Below are positions 31,925-43,602 of a stretch of DNA of 64,000 bases, piece by piece. Location of the stretch: the NCBI GenBank assembly GCA_018417955.1, contig JACTVC010000021.1:248001-312000 (forward strand), in the 5' to 3' direction. The notes beneath the pieces are model-generated. The model searched no databases. It was not told the DNA's origin and saw only the letters and a program-made list of their open reading frames with translations. Source of the DNA: Laccaria trichodermophora (taxonomy: Eukaryota; Basidiomycota; Agaricomycetes; Agaricales; Hydnangiaceae). A program made the translations under genes and the position numbers. Position 1 is the first letter of the stretch; each line of letters opens with the position of its first letter.

Positions 31925-33352
31925 CGACAGCGGGAGGGGACTACTCACCCTTCCACACGACTGCCGAGGAAAACCAATGATCACCTCAAAGGCAAATTGG
32001 AAATTAATTGGAGACTCACAGCCTTTTTCACCCTTGGAATTAATCGCCATGTATCCTGAATAAACCTCTGTTCCGACAAAGCGTCAACAAACAGGTGACA
32101 AAGCAGACAAGGAAAGAAATACGGCTGCTGCCAGTGGCGGGGTGCCTCTTGGAGACAATAACTCCATCCGTGTGAACGATCTCGTCTTTCTTGCTTGATA
32201 GCCAGGTGGGATCGCCTGCTCCGTAGTCTGCGGTGGGATTATAGCATGAGAATCAGATTGTCTCAGGATCTGTTACTCACCGAATGTCTTAGTTAACCGA
32301 GCACGTTTCGTGGATTTTGAATCTGGTCCAGCCGAAAAAACACGGTTTGTTGCCGCAGCGTCTAGTGGATATTCACCAACAACTTTACCTGGTGGAGGTT
32401 GAGCCTTTTGGTCTGTAGTTGTATTGGTGGTTGCATTGACAAGGGCCACGTGATCGCTTTCATCGCTACCCGGATAAGCATCATCTTGGAAAGATATGAC
32501 ATCAGTGTCGTTTATGGCAGCATCACTATTTGTGTCCTGGAAGAGTTCCATATCTTTGTAGTGTGCATGACCCGGCGTAACAAGACCTTCAACTTTTGCG
32601 ATATGTGCTTTCAGGGACCCGGCGGTATGAGGGGGAGCGATGAAGAGGGTGTTGATGCGCCCTAACGAAATATCACTCTCGTCAAATGACGTCTTTGCTC
32701 TTTCATCACCTTTTCCCTCTGTTAAGTAAATGCGATAGTACACTGCAAAGCTGATGAGTGTAATATTTCTTTAGGAGAGATCGACAGGACTTGCCGTAGT
32801 GGATATCGGTATCATCAGTGCATTCAGGGAGCTTCTCCAACTGCGAGACCTCCTCGGTCGTCCTCCTCTCCGACTCGACAACCAACGCGATCGGATCTTG
32901 TTCGGACAAGCCTGGCCCGGAAGGAGCGGACAAAAAGAGACGCGCAGAGTTTTCTTTCGGTGCTGAGCTTGAGAGTGGTGTGAATACAAGCGCCTTGTCG
33001 GGCTCGGAGAGGCCCTCAAGCTTGCACAGGGACCGCTTGATAGCCGCCACTGTATGAGGAGGGGCAAAAGACTTCGTTGGAATGCGGCCAATGAAACGGT
33101 CGTTGTGATAGAGGGGGTGATTCGATTCGAAGGCGCCTAGTTTGGTGTATAGACGGTAGTATACTGCATGAGTAAATCAGGCCATTGAAACCGAGCGTCA
33201 AGCTTTCAAGATGGGACGCACCGTAGTTAGGACCCGTCCTTTTCGTTGACTTTCCATCTTTAGATGCTGATTCTACACCCCCTCTGCCGTCCAAGGAAGG
33301 AGTCAAGCTGGATGTATGATCATGGCCAGGCAGAGTAGACATTGCTGTTTCC
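31925..33352 (-). CDS. Gene A copy 5, largely intact two-module protein
   Basis: ATG at 33352: MSTLPGHDHTSSLTPSLDG leader. Module 1 includes RFIGRIPTKSFAPPHT, CKLEGLSEPDKALVF and PGLSEQDPIALVVESE. A GC-AG intron separates it from module 2: YYRIYL, DISLGRINTLFIAPPHT, AKVEGLVTPGHAHYKD, NDTDVISFQDD and DHVALVNATTN. No frameshift is seen in either module. The last exon reads FVWKGE and then TAG near 31925, shorter than in A3. Together with A3 this is the best candidate for an expressed copy. Function unknown; the EGL-containing strand-helix pattern loosely recalls a beta-grasp fold but that is speculation. Confidence 0.6.
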
Positions 33353-33369
33353 AACCAGAACCTGTACAA

Positions 33370-33880
33370 ATATTAGCAAAAGTGACGATCGAAGGAAAAA
33401 GATATCGGGCACGCCTTTGTCATGCGCCCATCCACGAGGCATTGGCGCTTGACGTTCAGCGTCAAAATTCTGTGAGTATGACTCAGCGGCCTGGTAGCGA
33501 AGACGATGCGGACGGTTACAACGAGGCTGGTTGGAACGTCGCTATGTTTCAGGATGGTGGCAATGGTATTTGCGATAAGACAACAACTTGAAAGTTTGAA
33601 CAGTCGGCAATTGCAGTTGCGCGATGTCTGCTTTGTTTTTCGTAGTCAGTTTCCTCATTTCTTGCGTTACAGATCTAGTACGGTCCCGGTACACCGACCC
33701 ATTCTTGGCCTAAGTCCTGACATATCCCATTCCGAAAGCATACACTCTCTCCAATGTTCACCAATCAAATAAACTTAACATATTCTAGCAAATGGTGGTC
33801 ATCAAATACTCAAATACTCCGAAAGAGGGAGGAGGCCACCCTGTTCCACAACTGCCGAAGAAAATCAACAACCACCTAGT
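33370..33880 (+). pseudogene. Gene B remnant fused to a 3' flank
   Basis: The first 100 bases match the divergent A/B region of other cassettes. After about 33600 the sequence is instead the 3' spacer normally found after gene C ('CCTGACATATCCCATTCCGA' near 33715). A deletion has therefore removed most of B and all of C from this cassette, leaving A5 and A6 close together. Confidence 0.45.
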
Positions 33881-35225
33881 GACCCAAAGGGAAATCGGAA
33901 ACTCACAGCCCTTTTCACCTTTGGAATTAATCGCCATGTATGCTGGATAATACCCTGTTCCGGCAAAACGTCAATAATCTGTGATAGAGCAGAAAGGAAA
34001 GACATGCGATTGTCAATCCAGCTTATCATGGAGACAACAACTCCATCCGTGTGAACGATCTCATCTTGAATTACTGATAGCCAGGTGTGCTTGTTTACTT
34101 CGTAGCGTGCTATGGGACTCTTAGGATAAGGATCGGATAATCGGGGGAACGTCACTCACCATTAGTATGAAGTATTCGAGCGGGTTTCATGAGCTTTGAA
34201 GCTGGTCAACCTTGAAATGTACGGTTTGTTGCTGCAGTGTATAGTGGATGTTCGCCGAGAACTTTACCTAGTCTAGACTTGGTCATTTTGTCCGCTGCTG
34301 TATTGGCGGCTGCATTGACGAGGGCCACAAGGAGGGCTACGTAATCGCCTTCATCACTGCCCGGATAATTGTCGCCTTGGAAGGATATGACGTCGGCGTC
34401 GTTCATGGCAGTGTCACTATTCACGTCTTGGAAGAGTTGTGGAAAAGTTCCATGGCCTTGCAGAATGTATGACCCGGCGTGACGAGGCCTTCAACTGTTG
34501 CGATGCATGATTTCAAAGATCCAGCGGTGTGAGGGGGCGCGACGAAGAGGGTGTTGAGGTGTCCTATTGATATATCATTCTCATCGAAGGATGTCTTTGC
34601 CTTTTCTTCTCCCTCTCCTTCTGATGAGTGAATGCGATAGTACACTGCAAAGCTGATGAGTAAGTGCAGTATTTGGGTGGGAGACATGCACAAGACTTGC
34701 CGTAGTGGATATCAGTGCCATCTGAGCATTCCGGCAGTTTCTCCGACTGCGAGACCTCCTTTGTCCGCTTCTCCGACTGGACAACAGCGCGATCGGATCA
34801 TGTTCAGACAAGCCTGGCCCAGAAGGAGCGTTTGAAGAGAGGCGGGCAGAGTCTTCTTTTCGGTGCTGGGCTTAAGAGAGGTGCGAAAAAAAAGCGCCTT
34901 TTCGGGCCCCAAAAGGCCCTCAATTTTACAGAGGGATTGCTTAATAGACGCCACGGTATGAGGGGGCAAGCATTTTCGAGGGAACGCGGCCAATGAAACG
35001 GTCGTTGTGGTACAGGGCGTGATTTGATTCCAATGCACCGAGTTTGGTGTATAGACGGTAATATACTGAACGAGTGAATTAGACCATTCAAACAGTAGAG
35101 TTTTCATAGGGCGTACCATAGCTGGGACCCGTCCTTTTCGATGACTTTTCTGCTTCCGCAGATGAATCTGTACCCTCTCTGCCGTCTAGAGAGGGAGTGG
35201 AACTATGACCAGGCAGAGTAGACAT
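33881..35225 (-). pseudogene. Gene A copy 6, frameshifted
   Basis: ATG at 35225, leader MSTLPGH (shortened). Module 1 lost frame near 34770-34900 (SEHDPIALL then shift), and module 2 (34440-34690: YYRIHS, DISIGHLNTLFVAPPHT, ATVEGLVTPGHTF) is shifted at 34435 before NDADVISFQGDNYPGSDEGD. The GC donor is present. A 3' exon near 34000-34060 reads WLSVIQDEIVHTDGVVV, equivalent to INENEIVHTDG of A3. An insertion (ALLVALVNA) duplicates a short segment. Confidence 0.6.
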
Positions 35226-35239
35226 CGCTGCTCCCAACC

Positions 35240-37030
35240 AGAACCTGTTGAGATGTTAGCAAGATGGACGATTGAAGGAAAGAGTCATCGGACCGCCTTC
35301 AATGAGCATTATGGACGAGACAATGCCGCTTATGCATCAACCGTCGCCAGAGTACATCTTTAATTGACCAAGTAGCTCCCCTTTCCTCCATTCAACGCAT
35401 GCACTGGCCTCTCAAGCGCTCAAATTGGAAAGAGTACCAGAGCGCAAGACCTTGAGGAGCCACGATTCCAGGGAGAGAGTTGGAAACGATACAGTTGTGA
35501 TGGGCTGGGAGGAAGAGAGGTGTTGACGTTGAACGCAGTGCGCTCGTCTACACCTACAACTAAGATCGTTACACGGGCCCCGATAGTCCCCATCATCGTA
35601 AGTGCCTACTGTCTGACAATATGTTTGCTTTTGACGCCATACCTCGTTCAGAACCATATCCGAGGGCGGTTCGCCTCTATTCCACTTTATCTCTGACTTC
35701 GACGTCGCGTCCTTTGAGTCTATCAATAAACAAGGCGACGTCCCTCAAACAATACTGCCTGAAGAGGTCCACGGCGAACAGTTCGCCACGTCATGACAGC
35801 GAAGTTTTTCAATACGTGCTAGCCAGAGTACTCTTCGAGCTTATTGGACCATCTGTGCGTATCTTATATCATGCTCGCTCTCACCTCTCATGAATGTTTA
35901 GGCTTCGGATGAGACTCTGTTCAACGATGAGAAACCAAGTACTCCGATAATTCTGCATGTCGCGGGATGGGACAACCTATACTACGATTTCGGCCTTCCG
36001 ACGACGAGGATGGTGTTTCCTTCACACCATTCACGGAGCCTCATGGAGCCCTCTATCCGTTTCTTGAAAGTGGACTGTCTACTGGCGGAAATTCAAGCAG
36101 ATTTCGAGGACCAAAGGAGCTTTCTGCTATCACAACCGTTGGCCGGCACAACATGCTGGAGGGGTTGTTTCTTCTCAATGACGGCGTAACCTCACAAAGT
36201 CTCCTCGTTCTTCTCCTTAGCGTCCTTACCATCGCCGTCTAGAGCATTTCCCGCTTTGTTTGAATGGCTCCTTCCACCGGCTTCCCAGATCAAAGATGAT
36301 GGGACTCTCATGTTGAACCTCCCAACGATTCTTGTGCACTTGCGCGAGTTTGTCAAGACCAATTGAAGGTCAATCAACTTGCATACTAGAATATTTTCTG
36401 CCCTCACCGACAATGCAACAGGACATCGACATAGTCATTTCTCCAACCGAAGATCAACCGCTTATTCATATCGAGGACGTCAAGAATGTCACTTCAAGTG
36501 TACCTACCATTTCGATTGACATTGAAGGGTCCTCCGCCTTTCCTTCCAATCTTTTCAATGACTTTGCGGCAGGGCGTCGTCTCCAGTTACTACGACGACG
36601 AAGCTGATGAGAAAACAGCCATCGTGCACTTCTGCGACTTTCGAAGGGAAAACAATGCTAACTCTTTTCGACGTATGTGCCCCCTTCGCTTCCACTTCTC
36701 CAAATACTGATAGACTTGACACAGTATTATGCCTCAAACACGTCTTCGACGTTGCCTTTGGATGCCCTCAATGCTGCTGTTTTTTGGTCCCAAGTCTGGT
36801 TCGAGGAATTTCATCTATTGGGGTGAGTTACGGGTTGTTTGATCCTACTACCAAACACATACTAACCTTCAAGACAGCGATCGTTGGACAGACCGCTTGC
36901 TTTCCCCAATCCAATTGCTCAAGCGTGGACTTCCTCCTATTCACATGGGGACTGGGACATTGGACGCTCAGCTGCATAATACGCTTGCAAGAACACGGGG
37001 AAATTGAAACACATGATCATTGGGCTGGTC
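35240..37030 (+). pseudogene. Gene B copy 5
   Basis: Collinear with B1 over about 1.5 kb: PIILHVAGWDNLYYDFG, SGLSTGGNSSRFRGPKEL, then LEGLFLLNDG. An intron-like GTAACCTCAC...TAG leads to KDDGTLMLNLPTILVHLREF, then DIDIVISPTEDQPLIHIEDV and SIDIEGSSAF, and the 3' part DRWTDRLLSPIQLLKRGLPP. Intron positions agree with B1. Frames change between exons in places that cannot all be introns, so it is probably decayed. Its long parallel conservation with B1 indicates a real ancestral gene. Function unknown. Confidence 0.45.
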
Positions 37031-37039
37031 GTTGTCAGG

Positions 37040-37960
37040 GAGTTAGAGTTGGTTGAGACTGACAAGCGTGCATCTGCTGGTGTTGGAAAGGGTACAAGTG
37101 GACTTGGAGGGGGAGGAAGGTTCGTGCGAAGGTTGTTGGTGGCGTTGGTGATGGTGATACATCTATTGAGGAGAACGATGGAGATGAAGAGAAGAAGGAT
37201 GCGGAAGGGAAGGGAAGGGGAGCGCGAATGGGAAGAAGAGGAAATAATGCAATCGCAGACGAGGAAAAGGAAGATGTAGGAAATCTAGAGGAGAGGAAGC
37301 CGGATTGATGGAGCGTATTCGATCTACACCCGCCTCGTGGTGGGCAACGAGCGTCATCAGCGGTAGATCCTTCAGCTCTGGATCTGGGTCCGCACTCGCA
37401 CACAACAGAACACGACCTCTTGGTTTATTTGAGGGGGTAAATCCATCGAGAGAAAAGCGAAGAGGAAATGCTGAAGGATCAGGGAAGGAGGATGCCGAGG
37501 AAAGACTGGAAGGGAAGGGGAAAGCTCGAGAAGAAGAGAAACTAAATGAGGGGGCCAAGGAAGACGCGGGAGATGAGGGGAAACCGAACGTGTGGAGCGT
37601 AGAGCAAGCGTTTGAACAGAGAGGATTCGCGCTTGAAGAACGTTCTAAGCGGGTTGAAGGAGAGATGGGAACGCGTTATCCTCAAGTTGGTGGTCCCAAC
37701 GCGTCCACTTTGTCGACACATGGCCCATTACACTTCTTCGATCTGTGGTCTTTCGTGTAATGGGCGAAAAAATGTCTTTAGTCCTCTTTCCTTCCCCCTT
37801 TGAACTGAAATTCTTCCTCCTCTAACCCAAATTCTTCCACCACCATTCCCCGCAAAGAAGACGCCGACGCGATTGGGAGGCGCGACGCGCTCAGTACCTA
37901 TCAACAGGTGGATGGGGGGTGGCGTTGACTAGATTCGAAGGCGGGAGATGCCTTTCATTC
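37040..37960 (+). pseudogene. Gene C copy 4, C-terminus deleted
   Basis: The acidic lead (about 37150-37310) and coil part (about 37590-37660, VEQAFEQRGFALEERSKRVE) match C1. After the linker and 'GGAGGCGCGACGCGC' the sequence stops matching inside the part that encodes the membrane segment (near 37920) and joins the 3' spacer directly. The membrane anchor and KRRSRR tail are thus deleted. Confidence 0.5.
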
Positions 37961-38409
37961 TTATGGCTTTTCGACTTTTTCACGATCTCTTTTTGACTGA
38001 CAGTGACGAGGAATTGACTGAATGAATGCTCGTGCATACGAGCGTTTTTGGGTTTTTGTTCGTGTATATATATTTCTTACTTATCCCTTATGTATGTCTT
38101 GAATCTTTGAGCAGGACCATAAACTTTCGAGAGCGTCAACCCTAGTCAGCATTGCAGACTGGTTCATTTTCATGGATCAGATCCTCGTTTCTTGTGACAC
38201 ATTTACAACAAATCTATGGTACTGGTACATCGACCCCTTCTGAGCCTGAATCATGACATATCCCATTCCGAAAGCATACTCCTCGATGTTGAGCAATCAC
38301 AGTAAAACAAGATTATCTGGCAAAACGATGGATACCAAGTACTCTGACAGAGGGAGGCCACTCACTGTAGTACACAACTGCCAGAGAAAGTCAATAACCA
38401 TGTAGTAAC
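37961..38409. other. Convergent spacer C4/A7
   Basis: AT-rich spacer homologous to other C/A spacers. No gene is seen. Confidence 0.35.
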
Positions 38410-39685
38410 CCAAAGGCAAATTGGAGACTCACAGCCTTTTTCGCCCTTGGGATTGATCACCGTGTATACTGAATAAGACGCTGTTCGAAAGTGTCAACAG
38501 ACTGACGATGAAGCAGAGAAAGAAAGAAATACTGTTGACGGGGGTGTACAGCTTGGAGACGAGAATTCCATCCGTGTAACCGATCTCATTCTCCTTTAAT
38601 GATAACCAGTTTGGATCTGTTGACGCTGTGGTGGGATACAACAAGATGAGAGTCACATTATCTCAGGAACTGTTGCTCACTCCAAGTACAAGTGAACCGA
38701 GCGCGTCTCGTGAACTTTGACTCTGGTACATCTGAAAAAAGCACGGTTTGTTGCTGCAGCGACTAGCGGATGTTCACTGAGAACTTTACCTGGTGTAGGC
38801 TTAGCCTTTTGATCCGCTGCTGTGTTGGTGGTTGCATTGACAAGGGCTACATGATCGCGTTTATCACTGCCCGGATAATCTTCACCTTGGAAGGAAATGA
38901 TGTCGGTGTCGTTCATGGCAGGATCACTATCTGTGTCTTGGAAGAGTTCCATATCCTTGTAGAGTGCATGACCCGGCGTGATAAGGCCTTCGACTTTTGC
39001 GATGCACGCTTTCAAAGATCCAGCGGTGTGAGGGGGCGCGATGAAGAGGGTGTTAATACGTCCTAACGAAACATCCCTCTCGTCAAAGGACGTCTTTGCC
39101 TTTGTATCTCCTTTCCCTCCTGATAAGTAAACGCGATAGTATACTGTAAAGCTGATGAGTACATAGTATGGGTAAGAGACGTTGACAAGACTTGCCGTAT
39201 TGGATATCAGTATCATTAGAGCGTTCCGGAAGTTTCTCCGACTGCGAGACCTTCTCGGACCTCTTCTCCGACTCAACAACCAACGCGATTGGATCATGTT
39301 CAGACAGCCCTGGCCCAGAAGAGGCCTTCAAAGAGAGGCGGGCAGAGTCTTCTTTGGGTGCTGGGCTTGAGAGCGGTGTGAAGACAAGCGCCTTGTTGGG
39401 CTCAGAAAGGCCCTCAAATTCGCAGAGGGACCGCTTGATAGATGCTACCGTATGGGGAGGAGCAAAAGACTTGGATGGAATGCGACCAATGAAACGGTCG
39501 TCGTGGTAGAGGGGGTGGTTTGATTCGAATGCACCGAGTTTGGTGTATAGACGGTAATATACTGCACGAATAAATTAGGCCATCCAAGCTAGAAGTAAAG
39601 CTTTCGGGAAAGGCGCACCATAGCTAGAACCCGTCCTTTTCGAAGAGGCTGGGGACGTATGATCATGACCGCACAGAGTAGACAT
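38410..39685 (-). pseudogene. Gene A copy 7
   Basis: ATG at 39685: MSTLCGHDHTSPASSKRTG, a leader shortened by about 20 residues. Module 1 (RFIGRIPSKSFAPPHTVASI, CEFEGL, SEHDPIALVVESEKRSEKV) and module 2 (YYRVYL, DVSLGRINTLFIAPPHT, AKVEGLITPGHALYKD, NDTDIISFQGEDYPGSDKRD) are open. An extra A in a run near 38740 shifts the frame after NRAFF, so the end of module 2 reads wrongly. A 3' exon (38560-38620) reads TDPNWLSLKENEIGYTDG. The GC donor is present. Confidence 0.6.
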
Positions 39686-39699
39686 AGCCGCTTCTAATC

Positions 39700-41470
39700 A
39701 GCACCTATTGGAACGTCAGGAAGATGGACGATGGAAGGAAAGAGTTATCAGGCATGCCTTCATCGATCATCATCCATGAGGCATTGGCGCTTTTGCTGCC
39801 ACCTCGCTGCCAGACAAGCAGGATGTTCTAAAATTGAGTGAGTACCTCCGCAGCACGTGCATTGGCCTTTCACATTGAGAATCCACGATTATATGTGTGA
39901 AGAGGCGGCGATAAAGGTTGCGATACAGTTCTGATGGTGAGCTGGGAGGAAGAGAGTGATTATTGAGGAGGGGAAAGCAGTGCAGGGTTGGCAGGACAAT
40001 CTTTCAGTTCGCCACTCTTATATCTCCCTCCCCCAAGGCTTCGTTCTCCTCTAATTCTCCTCGCCCGTCTTGCAACGAAATTCTCTTCAATCTCAAAGGG
40101 CCGTACGTGCGTATCTTACATCCTGCTCGCATTCTCGCCTCTCACGAATGTTTAGACACTGGGTGACAGCCCAACGAAGAAAAGTGCACTATTTGGTTGC
40201 GCTGCGACACTACCAAGTCCTCCAATAATTCCACATTTTACGACTTCGGCGTTTGACAATCGGGTCTTCTTGTTGTGTCGGAGGATGGCATTACCTCACA
40301 CAATTCATGGAGCCTCACGGAGTGGTTCTTCAGAAAAGGTCAATACTCTCGTGCCTGACCTTTGGATCATCCCTTGTCAACGGATCGTTTGGGAAGGGCG
40401 AAGACCGACTGCTCTGAGCACTCTGATTTCTTTTACTCGCAATTCACGGTGTGTTCCATGCCAACAATGTCTCGTTTATCGTCGTAACCTTATCGTCGCC
40501 ATTTCAGACAAATTCTGGGATAAATTTGAAGGCTCAGACACTCAAAAGTGGCTTTGCACATGGGTTTTCCTTGCGCAACGCTCCAGGAAGTTCTGTTTCT
40601 CAAAAGTCGATGGTTTTTTGGCAGAAATTTAAGCAGATTCGGAGGACCATCAAGAGACTTTCTGCCATCGAAGCCGTTGGCCAATACAACAGGCTTCTCA
40701 CTTGGAGGTGTTGTTTCTTCACTGGCTGCGTGAGCTCACGAAATCTCCTCATCATCCTCCCCGGTTCTCACCATTGTCGTCTAGAGCATTCCCTACTTGT
40801 TCGGATGGGCTCCTTTAACTCCTTACATCAGCTGTCCAGTTCAAAGATGAAGCGGCCCTTTATCTTCCCAACGGTTCTTGTGAAGTTGCGCGATTTTGTC
40901 AAGACAAGTTGAAGGTCAATCAACTTCCGTACTCAAACATTTTCTACCTTCACTGACAATGCAACAGGGCATCGGAATTGTTCTTTCTTCAACCGAAGAA
41001 CGTCAAGAATATCATTTCGAATGGGCCCACCATTTCGGTTGGCATTGAATGTCATCCGCCTTTCTTGGTTACCACCACGACGAAGTTCATGAGGAAACAG
41101 CCATTGTGCACTTCCGCGACCTCCCACGATGCTGGCTAGCTCTTTTCAAGTATGTACCCCCTTCGCTTCTAGATCCCCGAGCACCGATAGACTTGACACA
41201 GAATTACGCCTCAAACATGTCTTCAAAGTTGCCGTTAGATGACCTCCGTTTTGCTATTTGGTCCCATGTCTGGTTTGAGGAAATCTATCTATTGGGGTGA
41301 GTTACCGGGTAGTCTGATCCTTCCGACATGTACTAACCTTTAAGACAGTGGTCGTTGTCACATTGCTCAAGCGTGGACTTCCTCCTATAAACATGATGGG
41401 GGATGGGACATTGCACTCTCAGCTGCATAGTACACTTGCAGTCGCTGTCACGAGCTCTAGCTTATGTAAG
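39700..41470 (+). pseudogene. Gene B copy 6, last in the array
   Basis: Shares SLTEWFF, VNTLVPDLWIIPCQRIV, DKFWDKFEGSDTQ, the FLAEI-type segment, and the downstream MSSAFLGYHHDEVHEETAIVH and LLKRGLPPINMM parts with other B copies. Several frame changes and stops. After about 41470 the cassette homology ends and no C copy follows, so this is the array's right edge. Confidence 0.4.
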
Positions 41471-42750
41471 GATTGTGTCCTCCCTTGGACAATCTCTTCT
41501 TTGTTGTCCTTTCTATCTCTTCCCACTGTTCCACCACCGATTTTATATCCACAGAAAGATTGCCCTCTCTCCATGGCATTGGCAGTAGCTTGCCTTGATT
41601 TCATCCTTCTTTTCACCATCATATTCATCATCAACACTCTCTTCTGTGTGTTTATACAAGTGACAAGTTGGTATATCTATGACAGATTGTACCCTGCTGG
41701 ATTACTGATGAGGATGAAAGTCACAAAGGCTTCAATCACTGCCTGATACTTCATGATGGTTTATTTGATGGTGGACACCATACAGTGCCCAACATGACTT
41801 CCCTAGCACCCTCAGCATGAGCTGAGGAATTTTTTTTGATTTTTTTCCTTTTTTTTCTCTAAAGAAACCCATGAAAAGAATGCATTTGACAGAGTTTTGG
41901 CATTTTCCCCAGTGTTTCACTTTTTTGGGCTCAAATGGAAATTTTCACCCCTCAGGAAACCTTTCAGACAGCTCCAATATGTTGGGAAACACTTAGAAAT
42001 GATGTTTAAATGACATGCCATGATAGATATCCTTGATTTTCCATAAATGGTAGGACCCTATGGACCCTTATTACCATATTAGGGTGTGCACAGACCATTA
42101 TTAAGCTAGGGTTAGGGCTTATTTCACTTTTTCAAGGTCAAAAAGTTGAAAAGTTGAGCTACAGGTCTAATTTTCACACTGCAGGCAGCTACAATCAATC
42201 TGAGCATGAATATGTTGTTTTTGAGTGTTTTCGGTTTACTTAAAAAATGTAGTTAGAGAAAGTTTGTTTTTGTTGATTGCCAGCCAAATCAGGTGCAGGG
42301 AAGTGATGTTATGCACTGTATGCTCCAGAATCAAAGACAACACCTCAGTGATACCCAAAATGTTGTGAAGTTCTTTATTGAGATCTCAGACTTGGACATG
42401 GATGTTCCTTAGGTAAATCCTTTCACACTGATTCCAAGGGGGTGCTGGCCTGGGAATCCTGTACTGGGACCTGGTTAGTTAGTCCAGCCACAGGCTGCGA
42501 AAAAAAGGACACCTCAGGCAGAGGGCCTTGTAGCATAACATAGCAACTACAGAATGTACTGGGAGGAATACAGCTCCAATAGAGGCCATAAAACACTGGA
42601 AAATGGGTGATATTAAGATATTCATTAATTTCCTGCCATATTTGTCATTATCAAATTACATTGAAATCTACACAAACTACTTGACCATTGACTGATGACA
42701 TGAACAATATCCAAAAATCTACAGTATGTCTCAAACATTTTATGTATAAC
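41471..42750. other. CpG-poor unassigned DNA
   Basis: The composition changes sharply to AT-rich, CpG-poor DNA like the transposon arms. I see no terminal repeats that pair convincingly and no supported coding frame. Probably old transposon sequence. Confidence 0.35.
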
Positions 42751-43020
42751 AGGGAAAATTGATGCTGCACTTGATGCAGAGGGTTTTGCAACCTGTCCAG
42801 ATTGTGGTAGCTGTGTATCCTCAAATGCAAACAAGCTTGCAAGACACACTGGGTAAGTACTATCATTGTATTATGAGAACTCAGTGATTTTCTGACTCAC
42901 ATTATATGATCTAGAATGCATGGAACTTGTGCAAGTGCCCAGGAATTGGGCCTGTGTGACTTGTGCGGCTTCCGGGAGAGGACACGGGGGGGAAGTGCTG
43001 ACACAAATGATGTCATATTA
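42751..43020 (+). pseudogene. Two-exon fragment with a C2H2-type zinc-finger motif
   Basis: After an acceptor (TATAACAG) the frame reads KIDAALDAEGFATCPDCGSC, then VSSNANKLARHTG. An intron GTAAGTACT...GATCTAG (about 64 nt) splits the finger, and the next exon reads MHGTCASAQELGLCDLCGF. The motif is C-x2-C-x13-H-x3-H, with the last His supplied by exon two; a second CxxC follows (CDLC). The intron's position inside the motif argues that both exons are real. The rest of the gene is not visible, and the surrounding DNA is transposon-like. It may be part of a transposon-encoded or captured protein. Confidence 0.4.
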
Positions 43021-43320
43021 CTATATTTAGACATGTGCCTGATTATGTTAGTTAGTTAGTCCACCTCAAGTTGCCTTAACAAAAAAATTGACCCCGGGTC
43101 TTTTTTTCTGATGCTGGCACCCCCTTGACTGATTCTGCCTTTCAAGGATATTCAACATGTCACAACATGGGCATCTAGGGCTTTTTGCAGGTCCAGGTGT
43201 TGTTGAATGGCTAAAATGAAGTCAATGGTGTAGGGGTGTTGCTTTTTCCATTTGGAGGATGGGAGGGTCAGTTTTTCAGCAGCCTTCAGGATGGTGTCCA
43301 TCTCCAACTTCTTGAGTCTC

Positions 43321-43507
43321 TGTTGGAATAGTACAATCTGGCATTTGCCAGTACATTCTCACACTTAATTAATTAGTAATATCGGACTATTAACTTAGTA
43401 ATCCTGAGTATGTAGATAACACTAGAATATGGTAGATACATAGTAATTAGGTATATAAGGACTGTGGAAACTCGTACATAGTAGAACTCCATTCTCTATT
43501 TCCAACA
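43321..43507 (+). repeat. Copia 5' LTR
   Basis: 187 bp with TG...CA ends inside TGTTGG/CCAACA. A TATA-like element (GGTATATAAGGAC, about 43449) is present toward its 3' side. Compared with the 3' LTR, all eight differences are transitions. Confidence 0.9.
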
Positions 43508-43522
43508 GGTTATGGGCCCTGG
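43508..43522 (+). promoter_or_regulatory. Primer-binding site of half-tRNA type
   Basis: GGTTATGGGCCCTGG follows the LTR immediately. GGTTATGGGCCC is complementary to the anticodon-arm part of initiator tRNA-Met, the site used by Drosophila copia with a cleaved tRNA primer. The assignment is by resemblance to that known site. Confidence 0.65.
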
Positions 43523-43602
43523 CCCCCAGTAAAGAGACTCACCACTTTTACTGCACTTGTGCACTTGCTGCCCTATCTTATCTCACAGCTATTTATAGCA
43601 TC

